DNA of 64,000 nucleotides from Erigeron canadensis (GCF_010389155.1 NC_057767.1:7671765-7735764), one strand, 5' to 3'. Numbered from the stretch's first letter, positions 52,224 to 64,000 are shown. The notes: a model not told the origin generated them from the sequence alone. Numbers and translations are program-made.

Positions 52224-53489
52224 GGGGCAATAGTGTAGTCGGCAAAAAATATCGGCTAGCATCGGCTATTTGGCAAGCCTATAGCACATGTATCGGCTAG
52301 TTTTGACAAGTTTAATTGGCTATATATATCGGCCACTTTTGGCTGATCCTTGTGAACGTTGAGGCTATTCCTATGTTTTTCTTGGCTTCTATTGCCGAAA
52401 TCCATGCCAGAAAAACTTTTCGATGCTCCTAACGTATAACACCCTTATTTCCCGTGGGATGGGAAACCCATTTTTGGGCGTTCCGGTGGTTGCTGGCCAG
52501 AAATGTTCATTTTTTTATAGCCAAATTGTTGCTTTGGCAAGGGTGTAGTTGACACATTTTTGGCTCTTTGGCTACTTTAATCAGTTTTCCGGTGACCATT
52601 TTTTTGGGGTTTCCGGTATAATTAATTTTTCGGTGCTCTCTTTTATGGAGTTTATGGTTAGATTGTGGCTCCATGTAATCCGGTGACCCATTTTGGGGGT
52701 TTCTGGTGGTGTTGCTTCAGTTTTCCGGTCACTCCTATTTGGGATTTCCTGTTGCTTCGGTTTTTCGGCGAACCCTTTTTTGGGTTTCCGGTTAACTGCT
52801 GCTGCTGCTGCTGCTTGTTACTTCGGTTTTCTAGCGAGCCCTTTTTTGGGTTTCCGGTTAGCTTCTGTTGCTTATTGTTACTTCAGTTTTCCGGCGAGCC
52901 CTTTCTTGGGTTTTCCGGTTAACTGCTACTGCTGCTTATGCTTATATATGTGTATTTATCTTTTTACATTGTCGTTAACTGCTTGTGATTAGCTTGGTAG
53001 TGTTAACTTAGCGGTAGCTTTGCTGGAGTTTTCCTTGGTAGAGTTGCCGTATTTTGTTCCAGTAAAGTAATAGGTAGCCGGAAAAAGTAGTTTTAACCGA
53101 TAATGATATCGTTGAACAGTTAGGTTGCCGGTGTTACATTAAATGAGCGATGATGATACAAAATGTTAATAAAAATAGGACTCGGATGATCTCGGGAGTA
53201 TCTTGGCGGGGTAAACCTTCGGGTCGGAGGCCATGGCGTCTCCGACTTCCGAAATTCCCGACCCCAAATTCTTAGCCCGAGTATCATTTTTTCTTAATTA
53301 AAAACGGTCATTTTTTGGTAACCTTAACTTTTTTCGGCATTGACATTTTGGCAAGAATTGACAAGTTTTGTTGCACTACACCATGTGTTTTGGCAAGTTT
53401 TTGGCAAAACAACGTGGCACATTTTGATTCGCCGAAAACTTGCCAAAGGCTTGTCAAAAAGCCAATTTGTGGCTCTACACCCTTATCCC
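52224..53489. mobile_element. Non-autonomous Harbinger-type element with TTA duplication
   Basis: The left end GGGGCAATAGTGTAG pairs with the inverted right end GGGATAAGGGTGTAG. TTA flanks both sides (52221-52223 and 53490-53492). Subterminal regions carry many ATCGGCTA and TTGGCAAG motifs. The interior has a tandem repeat (see next entry). No transposase found. Confidence 0.7.
52720..52935 (+). repeat. Three-unit tandem repeat within the Harbinger-type element
   Basis: Units of about 60-75 bases contain GGCGARCCCTTTTTTGGGTT, then TCCGGTTARCTGCTGCTGC, then TTACTTCGGTTTTC. They keep two overlapping frames open, giving Phe/Cys-rich repetitive peptides (52665-52922 and 52693-52992) that I do not regard as genes. 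Confidence 0.75.
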
Positions 53490-53964
53490 TTACGACCATA
53501 GGCAATAATAAAAAATAAAATAGTATTTCAAATAGCAACACAAGAGTAAAGATCGATATAGATAAATGTTTCGATCTTCACATACTTTTACATATACTAC
53601 GGTCCTACGGATATATACACGTCGCTTGTTTAGTTAATAGTGATACTTTTTTATTCATATGAATCAAAAATGAATTAACTTACGTGCATATTGTAAGCAT
53701 CTTTTTACATGGTATGATTCCTTACACAAAATCTATATGAATCTGTTATCTATATCTATCCTACTATATTCTAACAATATCGATATTCTAACAATAAAAC
53801 TTAAAAGTGTATAAATATATATTCACATAGTATGTTGATAAACTAGTTATCATTTGTATATAACAGAAACTCTATAAAGTTTACCTCTTTTAAGTTTGCA
53901 TGTGTGTCCTGATTATGTGGGTGTTTGACCCATTTTCTAATTTCTACTATAAATTTATATGAAA

Positions 53965-54215
53965 GAAACAAGGGAATTGCTCAGTGTCATCTATTGTGGG
54001 TTTTGAGCCCCAATACTTTAATGGTATATAGGGAGGTAAAGATGTGGCCATGTGGGCAGACCTTACCTCTATCTAAGTAGAGAGGTTGCTTACATTTTCT
54101 CCGAAAATGATATAAAAGACCCTTCAATCTTTGCATGAGATAGTGATCGAACCTATGACCTTTGTCTCTAGAGGTCAAGGTGTTTACCAATGATCCAACC
54201 ATGCTGCTAGTACTA
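53965..54215 (-). mobile_element. tRNA-derived SINE, family S1
   Basis: On the minus strand: A-box GTTGGATCATTGGTAAAC, B-box GGTCATAGGTTCGATCAC, then AGAGGTAAGGTCTGCCCACA and TATTGGGGCTCAAAACC. The last motif is shared with the fragment at 3690-3835. Confidence 0.7.
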
Positions 54216-54689
54216 GAAAATTTATAAGAAAAAGGTGTGTATGACCCCATTTTAGTGTTTCAAAAACCAGTTCAACTAGATTTATAAGGTCAGTCGATTT
54301 TTTAGACCTGACTTATTTTGCTGATTGTCTATGTTGAACTTGTCAGTTTTTCTGGTTCAACCAGTCCGACTCAATCGGTTTTTTAATTTGTATTTTCTAA
54401 TTTTTTGAAAATTGTTTTAGTGATTGTGTATACGTTAATGTTATTATTTTATTGTTTGTGAACTTTAAAATTTATATTTTTTTTTGTTATAACTGTTTAG
54501 TGTTATTCTTTAAATGATTGTAATTGTAATATTGTATATCGACTAATTTTATTTGAATTGTATCGAGTTTAGTACTTTTGCTATTTTATAAAAGTTAAAA
54601 GAAAAATTAGAAAATATTACTGAGCAATTCAACCGGCCAAATTAGTTTTTGCTTCAATCAGTGTGGATAAAATATGGTTTTTAAAACAT

Positions 54690-54900
54690 TGGCTAATTGA
54701 AAGGGTGTCTACCAATCACCAATAGAAGGATTGGTATATGGTGAAGTCTGGGACTAAGAGATTTTAGGTTCAAATTCTAATGTGAGTAAAATGCTACTAG
54801 GATTAAAGACAGGGGTTTTTCCAATATGGATTTTCTCTGAAATTGGAGTTGGGTATATAAAGAGACATACATGCTGAGCCCAAATTTGCTGTTTAAAATT
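54690..54900 (+). mobile_element. SINE-like element, family S2 copy 1
   Basis: A B-box-like TTTTAGGTTCAAATTCTA is followed by GTGAGTAAAATGCTACTAGG and GGGGTTTTTCCAATATGGAT. The same order recurs in diverged form at 56590-56680. Confidence 0.5.
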
Positions 54901-55036
54901 TTTTTTGAAAGAGTGTGTGAAAAGACCCAATATGGAAGCGTGTGTAATCGACAACTATGCCTGCGTCTGTTGTGTTTTGTGTGTGGAGGAAGAAGATCGA
55001 GGAAGATTTTGCTAACCTGACCAAAAAATAATACAT

Positions 55037-55430
55037 TCTTTTTTTTTTTTTAACGTTCAAATATCATTAATATGTGGACTAGCAAGATGCTAGTAAATAC
55101 ACATACAAAATCAGAGTTACAAGCAAACGAGAAAAGGAAAGAGAACAGGGAGCAGGTAGTTACATATAGCTAAGAGAAACAAGGACATGAATTTATAAGT
55201 TGAAAGATTTCCATTGGGGCCAGGTTACTTTGAGGGTGGATGATCGATTGGAGAGCCATAGAAAACTTGTCCTTTTTAAATCCTAATTCCAAAACGAAGT
55301 GACGGGGCTTTATTGGAGAAGATATAGTCATTCCGGGTTCTCTAAAGTGTCCAACAATAAGTAATTATCACGAGAAGGAAGAGACGTGATGGAGTTTTAA
55401 ATAGAAAAAAATTAATGAAAACTTGCGATA
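55037..55430 (-). mobile_element. LINE-1 3' end (ORF2 C-terminal remnant and poly-A tail)
   Basis: On the minus strand a decayed frame gives FLWLSNRSSTLKVTWPQW, typical of the C terminus of plant L1 ORF2. This is followed by a 3' UTR with CTAGCATCTTGCTAG and a poly-A tail (poly-T on plus at 55037-55053). Confidence 0.6.
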
Positions 55431-55724
55431 AAAGCAATTACCTGGAGGATATTTTATGTAAAAAGTTTTTACACATTTTACAAAGTTTTTACAAAGGTGT
55501 AAAACTTTTATTAGTCACGAATTGACTTTTACGACTCAAGATGAATTTCATCAAAAAAGAGGCGACATGTTGATGACTTTTATTTGCTTCCCACTCTTAC
55601 GAGTCAGGTATTGGTCAAGGTAAGACCCAAACTCGTTCTAGTCAGGAGAAGAACAATGAATCGATGATTTGTAATTTTATACTAATGATGTCAATATATT
55701 ACTCGTATATTTAAGAAAAAAGGT

Positions 55725-56420
55725 AAATGGGTGGGAACCCTCTGGTCCCATGTACCGTTTTTGGTACCCAAAGCGCACACCGTATAGAACTCATACTCGG
55801 TAAGTCACCATTCTCACACATGGGATCACAAGATATAGTTTTTCCACTTGCCTTTGACAAGTTTAACTACAAGAAAAATGCTTTTTTGCGACGAATTTTT
55901 TTGCAACGAAAATTTTTCGTTGCAAAAAACACGCTAAAAGACAAAAAAAACTTTTGTTTTTTGACTTTTTTGGTCAAACTTCTTTTTTGCAACGAATATT
56001 CGTTGCAAAAAATAATAATAATATTCATTTCCATTTTCTTTTATATATATTCTTTTTTGCAACGAAAATATTCGTCACAAAATTTTTCCCGATTTTTTTT
56101 CTCTTCTATTTTTCCCGCCGTAGCCGAAAATTTTCCCACCATTCTTTTCTTTAATTTTTTATTTTCCCTCTAACATTTCAGTTTCCCGCCATTATTCGTT
56201 GCAAAAAACATTTATGACGACTTATTTGAAACAAAACCGATTCGTCACAAATTTCGTTGCAAAAAATAATTTGCAACGAATATCATGTTTTTTGCAATGA
56301 AAATATTCGTTGCAAAAGGTGATTTTTCTTGTAGTAATTTTGAACCGGTGACCTCTAGCTTTCATCTGTGGGCCAATGTGGTCACATGATGGCGGTACCA
56401 CTAAGGTTTCACCCCATTGG
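55725..56420 (-). mobile_element. SINE split by a MITE
   Basis: On the minus strand the head (ACCTTAGTGGTACCGCC A-box, AGGTCACCGGTTCAAAA B-box, 56345-56410) and the body (55725-55866) are separated by the 468-base MITE below. Removing the MITE and one TAA restores a continuous SINE. Confidence 0.65.
55867..56334. mobile_element. MITE with CTACAAGAAAAAT ends, nested in a SINE
   Basis: Left end CTACAAGAAAAATGC pairs with inverted right end CTACAAGAAAAATCACC. The host duplication TAA lies at 55864-55866 and 56335-56337. The interior repeats TTTTTGCAACGAATATTCGTTGCAAAAA palindromes and variants at least four times. The ends recall CACTA-type termini without the first CA, so class is uncertain. 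Confidence 0.8.
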
Positions 56421-56589
56421 TTATTCGTATATTTATATTTATATTATTTTGTATTTTATATATGAATCTTTGTTATTTTAGTACAAAACTATAGATAAAT
56501 TATAAGTTTAAACTCAAAGCTATCTAACATGTAAACATTTAGTAAATCTAGCTTATATTTTATTTTGAAACATGTCACATACATAGAGT

Positions 56590-56690
56590 TATGGGTTTTG
56601 AGTTCAAATTTTAAAGTGAGCAAAGAAATGCTAACATATACAGAACTATGGGTTTTTCAAAAACAGATTTGTTTTGTAATTTGAACTAGA
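56590..56690 (+). mobile_element. SINE-like element, family S2 copy 2 (fragment)
   Basis: GGGTTTTGAGTTCAAATTTT (B-box-like), then GTGAGCAAAGAAATGCTAAC and GGGTTTTTCAAAAACAGAT, parallel to 54690-54900. Confidence 0.45.
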
Positions 56691-57825
56691 TATTTAAGAC
56701 TCATGCAGCTGAGTTCAAATTTTCATTTCTAAATAACTAGAATGGTACATGCGCAATACAGCGGTGGTGACGACGTTAGTTTAGTGGTGTCGGTGACATG
56801 TGTTGATGACATTGACAATTAGTGTTGAGTGATGTAACCGTGTAAGTTGATATAACAGTGATAGTGAAAATATTTTATAAGATAAAAACTTAGAGTGCAT
56901 AACAAGATAATGGTTTAAAGAGTAATTAGTTCATTAAGGACAAATTTGTTAATTTTTAATAACTCTTTCCATATAGGATGTTTATTAAGGATAATTTAGT
57001 AATTTTGCATCTAATCATTTTCTAGCACTTTTTAAAAATAAGAGATTGATAATTATTATAAAGAGTATATAGATCTAGATATTCGATAGAAACTTACATT
57101 GTAGAGAAAGGAAAAATGTAATATGCGACTTGAAATGAGATTATACATATTTATTACTCGTACATGATTCTCCCTTGACTTTTACACATAGATACATCGT
57201 GGATAAAAAGGCAAAGGTGGCCACGTTTGTAGAGCATTTGTTATTGCAATTTTCAAGGCTTAAGCAAGAAAGGAAGTGTCATTGCTTCTCATCTCTTCCA
57301 TAGTTTAAATTTTAGAAAGAAAGAAAAAAGAAAAAAAAAAAAAACATTCCAAATTTGATTTATTTACGTGGGCATGCAAACATATGATAATAATCTATAA
57401 ATATGTAAACGATTAATAATTATTACAAAAAATTTATTTACGTATATACATTAATTTGTGTTAAGTATGAGAGATACATTTTTTTTATTTTTTTTTTGTG
57501 TATACATTATATTCCATCAAAATTAAACTAATCATGAATGTGTATCTTTAATATATATCTTTCAATTTCTTTTATAAATGCACATATATCTTTATCTTTT
57601 TCAATCTTTTTGCATATGATTATACATACTCTATCTTATTATTAGTTCAGAATTAAAATGTAGCGTTTTTAATATCTGTAAAAAGATAATAACACACAAG
57701 AAAGAAACATTAAAAAAAGCACACAAAAAATAAAAATAAAAACATTACAATACAATACTTGAAATAAAGAAAACACACATTAAAAAAAAAACATTACAAT
57801 AGTTTATTTATAAAAAACGCACATT
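56691..57825. other. Intergenic, nothing recognised
   Basis: No gene. It may include the left end of the second Harbinger element, which I could not place. Confidence 0.4.
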
Positions 57826-59126
57826 AAGCTGGGTGGCGCCATATATGCTTTGTAAGATGATGACGAAGAGCATGATGCACAGTGCGATCTCGAAGCTCCT
57901 TGCCGGTTCGTTGGTGAAGGGCCATCCTTTCCTCGAACGTACGCTCAGGTAAGACGATTGGATCATTGTCATCTCCATCCTCGAGTGAGCTTATGGCGTA
58001 CCCGCGTCTTCAACCTTCATGTTATGCAATATAACACACGCGTACATTTTTCAAGTTATCTGATTCACGCGTTTTGATCTTGCTGGTTAGGTTAGAATGT
58101 GCCATGAATTTTGAAGCCCTCCAAAGGCACGCTCGACATCTTTCCGGGCACTTTCTTGAAACTTTTTAATTTCCTTCCGCTTCTCGTCTTGAGGGCATGA
58201 ATACGACTTTACAAAAGTCGACCATTCGGGAAAAATGCCATCGGCGAGATAGTAACCTTTTTGTAGTGGGTGCCATTAACAGTGAACGAGCTATCAGGCG
58301 CACGGTCTTCTATGATTTCCCTAAATAAAGGCAACTGGTTGAGAACATTTATATTGTTGTTCAAACCAGCTATGCTGAAAAAAGCATGCCAAATCCACCT
58401 ATTGTACGAAGCTACCGCTTCAAGCATGATGGTTGGATGACCGTGATTACCACGCGTAAATTGATCTTGCCATGCCTTGGGACAGTTCTTCCAAGGCCAT
58501 TGCATGCAGTCAATGCTTCCAAGCATGCCTGGAAAACCATGAAGCTCCTCATGTCTAGCATACAAGCGTTGTATGTCCTCCGATATTGGTCTGCGCAAGT
58601 ATTCATCCTTGTAAAATTCAAACACATACTTACAGTAATAGTCTAGATAACATCTTGTTGTTTCTTCATCAATCTGTAGATATTCGTCAAGCGAGTCGGA
58701 ATTGTAGCCATACACCAACTGACGTATGGCGCATACACACTTTTGGATTGTACTGAAACCAACCTTAATTTCCTCGACTATCAACCTGCTTGTCTTGCAT
58801 TCTTTTAAAATGCAAAGGCACGGGACCTGGATGTCGAGATGGGTATGATATTATGTCATTCACAATGCCCATGAACGTAGGTCTTGACATACGAAATCGT
58901 TGCCTAAAGCTCTTCAATGAATACTTTAGGTTTTCGTTAATATAAGCTGCCATTAGGCGCTCTTAGCACCATATCGATCTCTGTCAACAGGCATACGGGG
59001 TATGAATGGTCTTGATGATTTACCTTGTTCAAGCAAATCAACACATTCGGCCATGATGCCCATAAGCTCATTGTCGTCTTCAGTAGGAAACAAATCAGGT
59101 CTCATGTACGTTGATAAACTTGAGGG
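57826..59126 (-). pseudogene. Second broken HARBI1-like DDE transposase
   Basis: Down the minus strand: N-terminal segment MRPDLFPTEDDNELMG (from about 59104); RFRMSRPTFMGIV (about 58900) after a frame change near 58953; GFSTIQKCVCAIRQL after another near 58780; MLGSIDCMQWPWKNCP with the first aspartate (near 58510); NNINVLNQLPLF (58350), where the family usually has NDINVL, so the second aspartate appears replaced by asparagine; then a single-base shift near 58257 before ADGIFPEWSTFVKSY, and ERAFGGLQNSWHIL with the glutamate (58120). Another break lies near 58020. It is clearly dead and distinct from the 32 kb copy. Confidence 0.85.
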
Positions 59127-59639
59127 AAACTGGTTGTTCATGATGATTTGTGTATGCAAAAGTGTGTTTTGGTATAATATAGTTGAATATATGGAAGAGT
59201 GGTGTGATATGGTGGTTCAATTGAAGTGTATATATAGCCATTTTGAAAAACTAGTTGTTAAGGACTAAAATTGACACTTTTTTTTGAACATGTTTTGAAC
59301 TAAATAACCGTTTAGGGGCTTGTTTTGCCAAATGGTGAAAGTTAGTTTTGTCTCCTTCCTTTTGAATTTATAGTCGTTAGCCTTTAAAAAATAAAAAATA
59401 ATAAAATAAAATAAGCAAGCCAAACTCGTCCCTGCAAGAACGAGACCCAACAGTGTGAACTCGTCCCTATATGTCGAACGAGCAGCCAAACGAGGGCATT
59501 GGGCACCTTCTTAAGTTATCAACAGACAACTTAGGTAAGAAAAGTGATTATATAAGTCATACATTCTGGATCAAATAAAAAATAAATGAATTTTCATGAC
59601 TTGTTACATCAAAATATTCATTATTACATATATAGTGTT

Positions 59640-59850
59640 TTTTTTTAACACCGAAGATTTTATTGAAGCTATAATAAATAAAAAAAATTACAATTACAAT
59701 AAAAATTTGTTGCCCATATATGCCATGGAATACTAGCTTTTCTATCACGATTAGAAATCCCAAAGTAGGAAAGAGATGTGATAGTTTGAAAAACGTTATC
59801 ACAAGATTCCTCGCTCGTCCGATGAAGAACATTATTTTATGTTTCCAAAT
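59640..59850 (-). mobile_element. LINE-1 3' end (ORF2 C-terminal remnant)
   Basis: On the minus strand a frame reads SLSYFGISNRDRKASIPWHI, typical of the L1 ORF2 C terminus, followed by a short 3' UTR and poly-A (poly-T on plus at 59640-59648). Confidence 0.6.
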
Positions 59851-59945
59851 CAACTAACACTATTCAAAACAAGTAGCTTCCAACATATATAGTGTTGTAG
59901 CATTTTAGCTATTATTGATATATCTTTACTCCCTTCTAAAGGAAA

Positions 59946-62270
59946 TGTAACATCCTGAACTTTTCGTGTTTGACTATTTGACTTTCCGTTAGTTAACGTT
60001 AGGTCATTAAGTTATGTGACTATATGATTAAATGCTTATGTATTTAATATGAATATATAAATGAGATGTTTAATGAAAGTAAGTAAAGTAACGTTAAGTA
60101 ATTAGGTGCTTGTTAGTGTGTTAAGACTCCCGGTAGAAAGATAAGCTAAGAAGATTAAGGTTAGAAGTTGAGGGGTCCTAAGTGTAACATATTGGGTTGA
60201 TGGCCAGGGGTTAGTGAGCAATTAGGCAACCCTAATTGTCACAAAACTTCTGCATCGTGTGTGTAAAAAACCCCCAGCCGATCTCCCTCTCTTTCCAAGC
60301 AAAGATCCATTTGTTTCGTTCCATTTTTGATCAAGTATTGTTTAGATCTTGAGTCCCCTACGTCAAGTGCAGGTAATATAGGTATAATCCCCTTTGAAAT
60401 CTGATTATTGGAGTCATAGATGAGTATTCAACCCAGGCCATAGGGTGTGGGTCCTGGGTTGGATTATTTGATTAAACGTTTACCGATTTCATGTTATTCG
60501 GGTTGTTCAATGAGTGATTATGTTTTAAAAGATTAAAGGATTGATTTAAGGATTAAAGTCATCAAAAGTACTGTCAAAAGGGTCAATTTTATGTCTCCTG
60601 GTTGAATTAATGATTTAAGTTCGTATGGAATTCGATTAAAGGTTTAAAAGTTTGAGTTTTGGTCGAACCGGGTTCTATGCGGCGCATGAGGATTTCATGC
60701 GGCGCATATATGCCAGTTTTCAAGAATGGTTTCAGGTAAAGGCCCGATATGCGGCGCATAGAATGGTGATCAGAATGTTGGATGCTTTCTGTGACAAAAT
60801 TCGATTATTATGCAGCGAATACTTATTCCATGCGGCGCATAAATGCCCAGGTTTTGGTTTTGTGCGGCGCACAAGACTTCCATGCGGTGCACAAATGGGT
60901 TCAGTTTGGTACCTAAGTTTTGTTTAGCTTATAGAACGATCTTATACTCATTATAGGTAGTTGTGAGCACTTAGCAAGCACAGTAAGACACTTTAACTCG
61001 TTGGTAAGGTGTACCAAGGTAAGATACACTACTTTGACACGCTGAGGGTTCAACAAAAGCATGGGTTTTATAGTTTTACTTCCCTAATGATATCTTGTTG
61101 CTTATGGGTATTCGGGGTACACGGGAGATTGTATGGGCTATGTAATTGACCATTGAGACAGGAAATGCAGTCCCAATGATATGTGATATGATGTTATGTA
61201 ATGAAATGATATGTAATGAAATGTAACTCATGTTGACGACTATTGTAATGTGCATGATCGTATGCCTTGTTCACCTAGTTCACTAGACTCTTTAAGTTGC
61301 CATCTCACGTGCACGTTTAAGGGCCCACACGTAAAAGATGAACATGTGTTATGTTTAGGTAATGTGGACACCTAAACTATATGTGATGTAAATCGAGCTC
61401 GTATTTGATGTGAAAGTGTTAAGCTTAACCCGTACTTGCCCTTGCCCGGTCGGTGCGTATATGTAGTTGCTTGGCTAGCTCTTTGCAACATAATTACGTG
61501 GTTTGAGTATCTCCGGGTGGAGTGATTACCCACCAATGTCTTGAACATACGGACTACTCCTGGATTGGCTTGTCATTCCTTAACGATACTGATGGACCAC
61601 TGAAAGGCTTATCCATCCAGTTGGGTGTGAGGTTCCCGTTAGGTCTCATGACCGCCTACACACAAACTTACACCTTATATGATATGAGTGACTTAAGTCA
61701 CACCTGGAATGATGTTATATGTGATGATGAAAGATGATTAGGCACAACTAAGACGAATGATCCTATATGAATGATGTTTATGGCTATATGTGATGCTTTT
61801 TGATGATGTGTGCCTTAATGATGAATTACAACTTTTTATTATGTTTTAATTGGACAAATGTTTTCATACTCTTGTGTTATCCTACTTAGCTAATTCGTTA
61901 GCTAACACTTATTTCTTGAAATGTGTTGTCCCCTCAGGTTTAGCCATCTTTGAGTGTGGATAAATAAAGAGCGAGGCATAGGTAGATTGCTTGAAGATGA
62001 TCATAGTTTACCCATAGTGGCTGCTCTTTTAGACCTTTGAATTATGTTAAGATGTTTTATGAATTGTTAAGACTTGTGATCGGTTCTTTTATGTTGGCGA
62101 ACCGATAGATTTCCATTTAGACTTGTTTCAATGATATGACAAGTAACACCATTTAATGAATAAACCAAACTGAAATTATTGGTTTGGACTTTTAAATATT
62201 TGTTCCGCCTTCTTTGACACCGTTAGGTGAAAATTTTGGAAATCCTTGTTTTTAAATGATGGACGTTACA
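59946..62270. mobile_element. Solo LTR, 2325 bases (probable Ty3-type)
   Basis: Begins TGTAACATCC and ends GGACGTTACA, flanked by GGAAA on both sides (59941-59945 and 62271-62275). There is no internal domain or primer site. A cluster of TGCGGCGCA motifs lies at 60676-60890. The inverted TGTAAC/GTTACA ends are the same as in the 40769-43275 solo LTR. Confidence 0.9.
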
Positions 62271-62870
62271 GGAAATGACCTCTTTTTATTTTAAGTAATT
62301 CTACCTTTAAATTACAAGAATTATCTTGACTTTTTATGTTTTGTCCTTAAACACTTTAAACCTTTATTTTAAATAATTAACACTTTAATTCCTTATCTTC
62401 TAAATTTTCCACTATCACAATTACATCAACTTACACCACTTGACACTACCACCACCACCACCACCAATAATACCATCACCGACACCACTAGACCGCCTTC
62501 CCTACCACCACTGCCGTATTGTGCAGATACGATGCTTGTTATAATAAAATCAAAAGTACGGGGCTTTAATAGTTCTTTTTGGCTTACACCGAGTTTTTGC
62601 CAGTTCCAATATTTGGTAAAATTTGGGCCATAAGGCCCACCTTTTCGTTTATTTCTCATTTGACATTTCTCAACTATCATTCTTCATCAAGTGTTTTAGT
62701 CACTTTTCATTTTTATTTCAATTTTATTTTTATTTCACTTTGTAATAACAATAATCATTTGTAAATAACTAAATATCATAATTTTTATAAGAATGTTGTC
62801 GTCGTTATTAATATAACTTTTTTTACTATATTTTGTTTTACTAATACACTTTTTGTTATAAATTTCTAGG
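62271..62870. other. Intergenic with CCA microsatellite
   Basis: (CCA)n near 62448-62466. No gene recognised. Confidence 0.45.
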
Positions 62871-62874
62871 TATC

Positions 62875-63095
62875 TTGATGAGAGAGGATGTTGGCTTGAA
62901 GCTCATGGGATTGAATGTTGTATTTCCCGTTGACCTCGGGCATTTACCTCTTTTGCGTAAAATGGCCCCCTTTGGAGGGTACGAGCGGTGTAAGACGCCT
63001 CGAACCCTGAGCATACTGCCCGTTTAGATGTCACTGCTCAACTCGATGGAACGACCTTCCTACCTGCCGTTCAAATAAAATAAATAAATAAATAA
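62875..63095 (+). mobile_element. Possible retroposon with AAAT tail
   Basis: Ends CTGCCGTTCAAATAAAATAAATAAA. It contains a GGGTTCGAGGC B-box-like motif only on the opposite strand (near 63005), so the class (SINE or LINE tail) is unclear. Confidence 0.35.
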
Positions 63096-64000
63096 ACTAA
63101 TTTCAATAAGTTATTTTCGTAGCAAAGCATTGAACAACTCGGACAATATTAGCATTTAGCTTTACACTTGCCATATTGACTATAATTTTTTTCCCCCAAA
63201 GTTTTACACAACCACCATGATGAAACATTTTATATCATTTTGTATATTTTATAGACTGTATGTTATGTTAGTGTAATATTTAAAAAATAAATTATTACAA
63301 TATTATTATTCTAGTGTTCTTATTTATATTAATATAGTTAGAAAAATATATGTTTTTTTTAAAAAACAAATTATAATTTTACATATTATCCTATATAATA
63401 AACGTTGTCTCCCGGAGTAATGCGTGGAAGACAAAACTAGTTCATATGAAAAAATGTTAAAAGAGTTCAATCCTAACACCTTTAAAAGTATTCCATTTAT
63501 AATTACAACCCACAGCCCACAGGTGACAGGCCACATCGCATATCCTTTTAGAATATACAGTTTTGCTGTCCGGCCCATTAGACTTACATTGATGAACGAG
63601 TGTCAACGGAAATTAGTTGGGCTGGGCTTTTAGTCTGGTGGACCCAAAGGGCTCTTTTACGACAAGAACAATTTTAGTTCCCCACCTAGCTACTTAAGGT
63701 TGGGGGGTAGACTCAAGAGTGCAAATCAGCAAATTATATTTGTAAGCCTTCACTGTTATACGGTGAGATTTTCTTGATATCGCATGTTGATTGAATGTTC
63801 GAAAAAAAAATGAAATAGATAATATAGACATGATTATAAGTATTATCAGGTCACTGTTTTTCATGTTAAAACAGAATATATAGTCTTAATCTTGTTTAGA
63901 AATATATATATATGCATAATCTTCATAATAAATCTTCGTTCATAATTTTATTAACAATCACATATCAATATAACATATCTTATATCTACTATTTGCGCAC
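63096..64000. other. Intergenic to window end, nothing recognised
   Basis: AT-rich. A weak Helitron-like end (CTCCCGGAGTAATGCGTGGA then CTAGT near 63438) is too degraded to call. Confidence 0.4.

Noticed and set aside
52665..52992. Overlapping Phe/Cys-rich open frames as genes
   Set aside because: They arise from three tandem units within a non-autonomous transposon.
60652..60927. 91-residue open frame with repeated AAH motifs
   Set aside because: It reflects the TGCGGCGCAT motif cluster inside the second solo LTR.
63395..63445. Helitron end near the right edge
   Set aside because: The hairpin is poor and no partner 5' end was found.

Overview
The window is nuclear DNA of a flowering plant: AT-rich, with short exons split by GT-AG introns, TATA boxes upstream of starts, and gene space buried in transposon debris. 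Asteraceae is my best guess from the general look of the SINE, LTR and Helitron sequences, but nothing here proves the family. All gene models below were built by hand from splice sites, reading phase and remembered family sequences; no alignment was run.

Five protein genes are convincing. (1) The 5' half of an isoaspartyl peptidase/L-asparaginase gene runs off the left edge (minus strand, 1-1224). (2) A complete eight-exon MPDU1/SL15-type PQ-loop gene lies at 9181-16578 (minus); it appears to use one GC-AG intron and has a 3.8 kb intron full of repeats. (3) A three-exon RER1 gene lies at 23962-26547 (plus). (4) A seven-exon gene at 28729-31052 (plus) encodes a 366-residue protein with the LHW/bHLH-MYC-type N-terminal domain, of the group often mislabelled 'WNK-related'. 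(5) A five-exon RD21-type papain-like protease with a granulin domain lies at 35299-38740 (minus). These are unrelated housekeeping or regulatory genes; only RER1 and the putative MPDU1 share a theme (ER function), and that looks coincidental.

Between the genes: degenerate AAAAGT-type repeats, SINEs, a foldback MITE and small Helitrons (2-6.5 kb); three Helitrons head to tail followed by a foldback element made of a GCTGACC minisatellite (16.9-20.7 kb); a deleted Harbinger-type element, then a TIR-domain resistance-gene fragment cut off by a truncated Copia element (21.1-23.5 kb); a MITE and a Harbinger transposase pseudogene with TAA target duplication (31.6-33.9 kb); and a stack of MITE, Mutator-like element, solo LTR and Helitron upstream of the protease (39.7-44.3 kb).

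From 44 kb to the right end I see no intact gene. There are more Helitrons (45.5-52.2 kb), a non-autonomous Harbinger-type element with TTA duplication (52.2-53.5 kb), SINEs and LINE tails, a SINE split by a MITE (55.7-56.4 kb), a second Harbinger transposase pseudogene (57.8-59.1 kb) and a second solo LTR (59.9-62.3 kb). The main value of the window is this unusually readable transposon stratigraphy, with many exact element ends and target duplications. I found no convincing new biological system.
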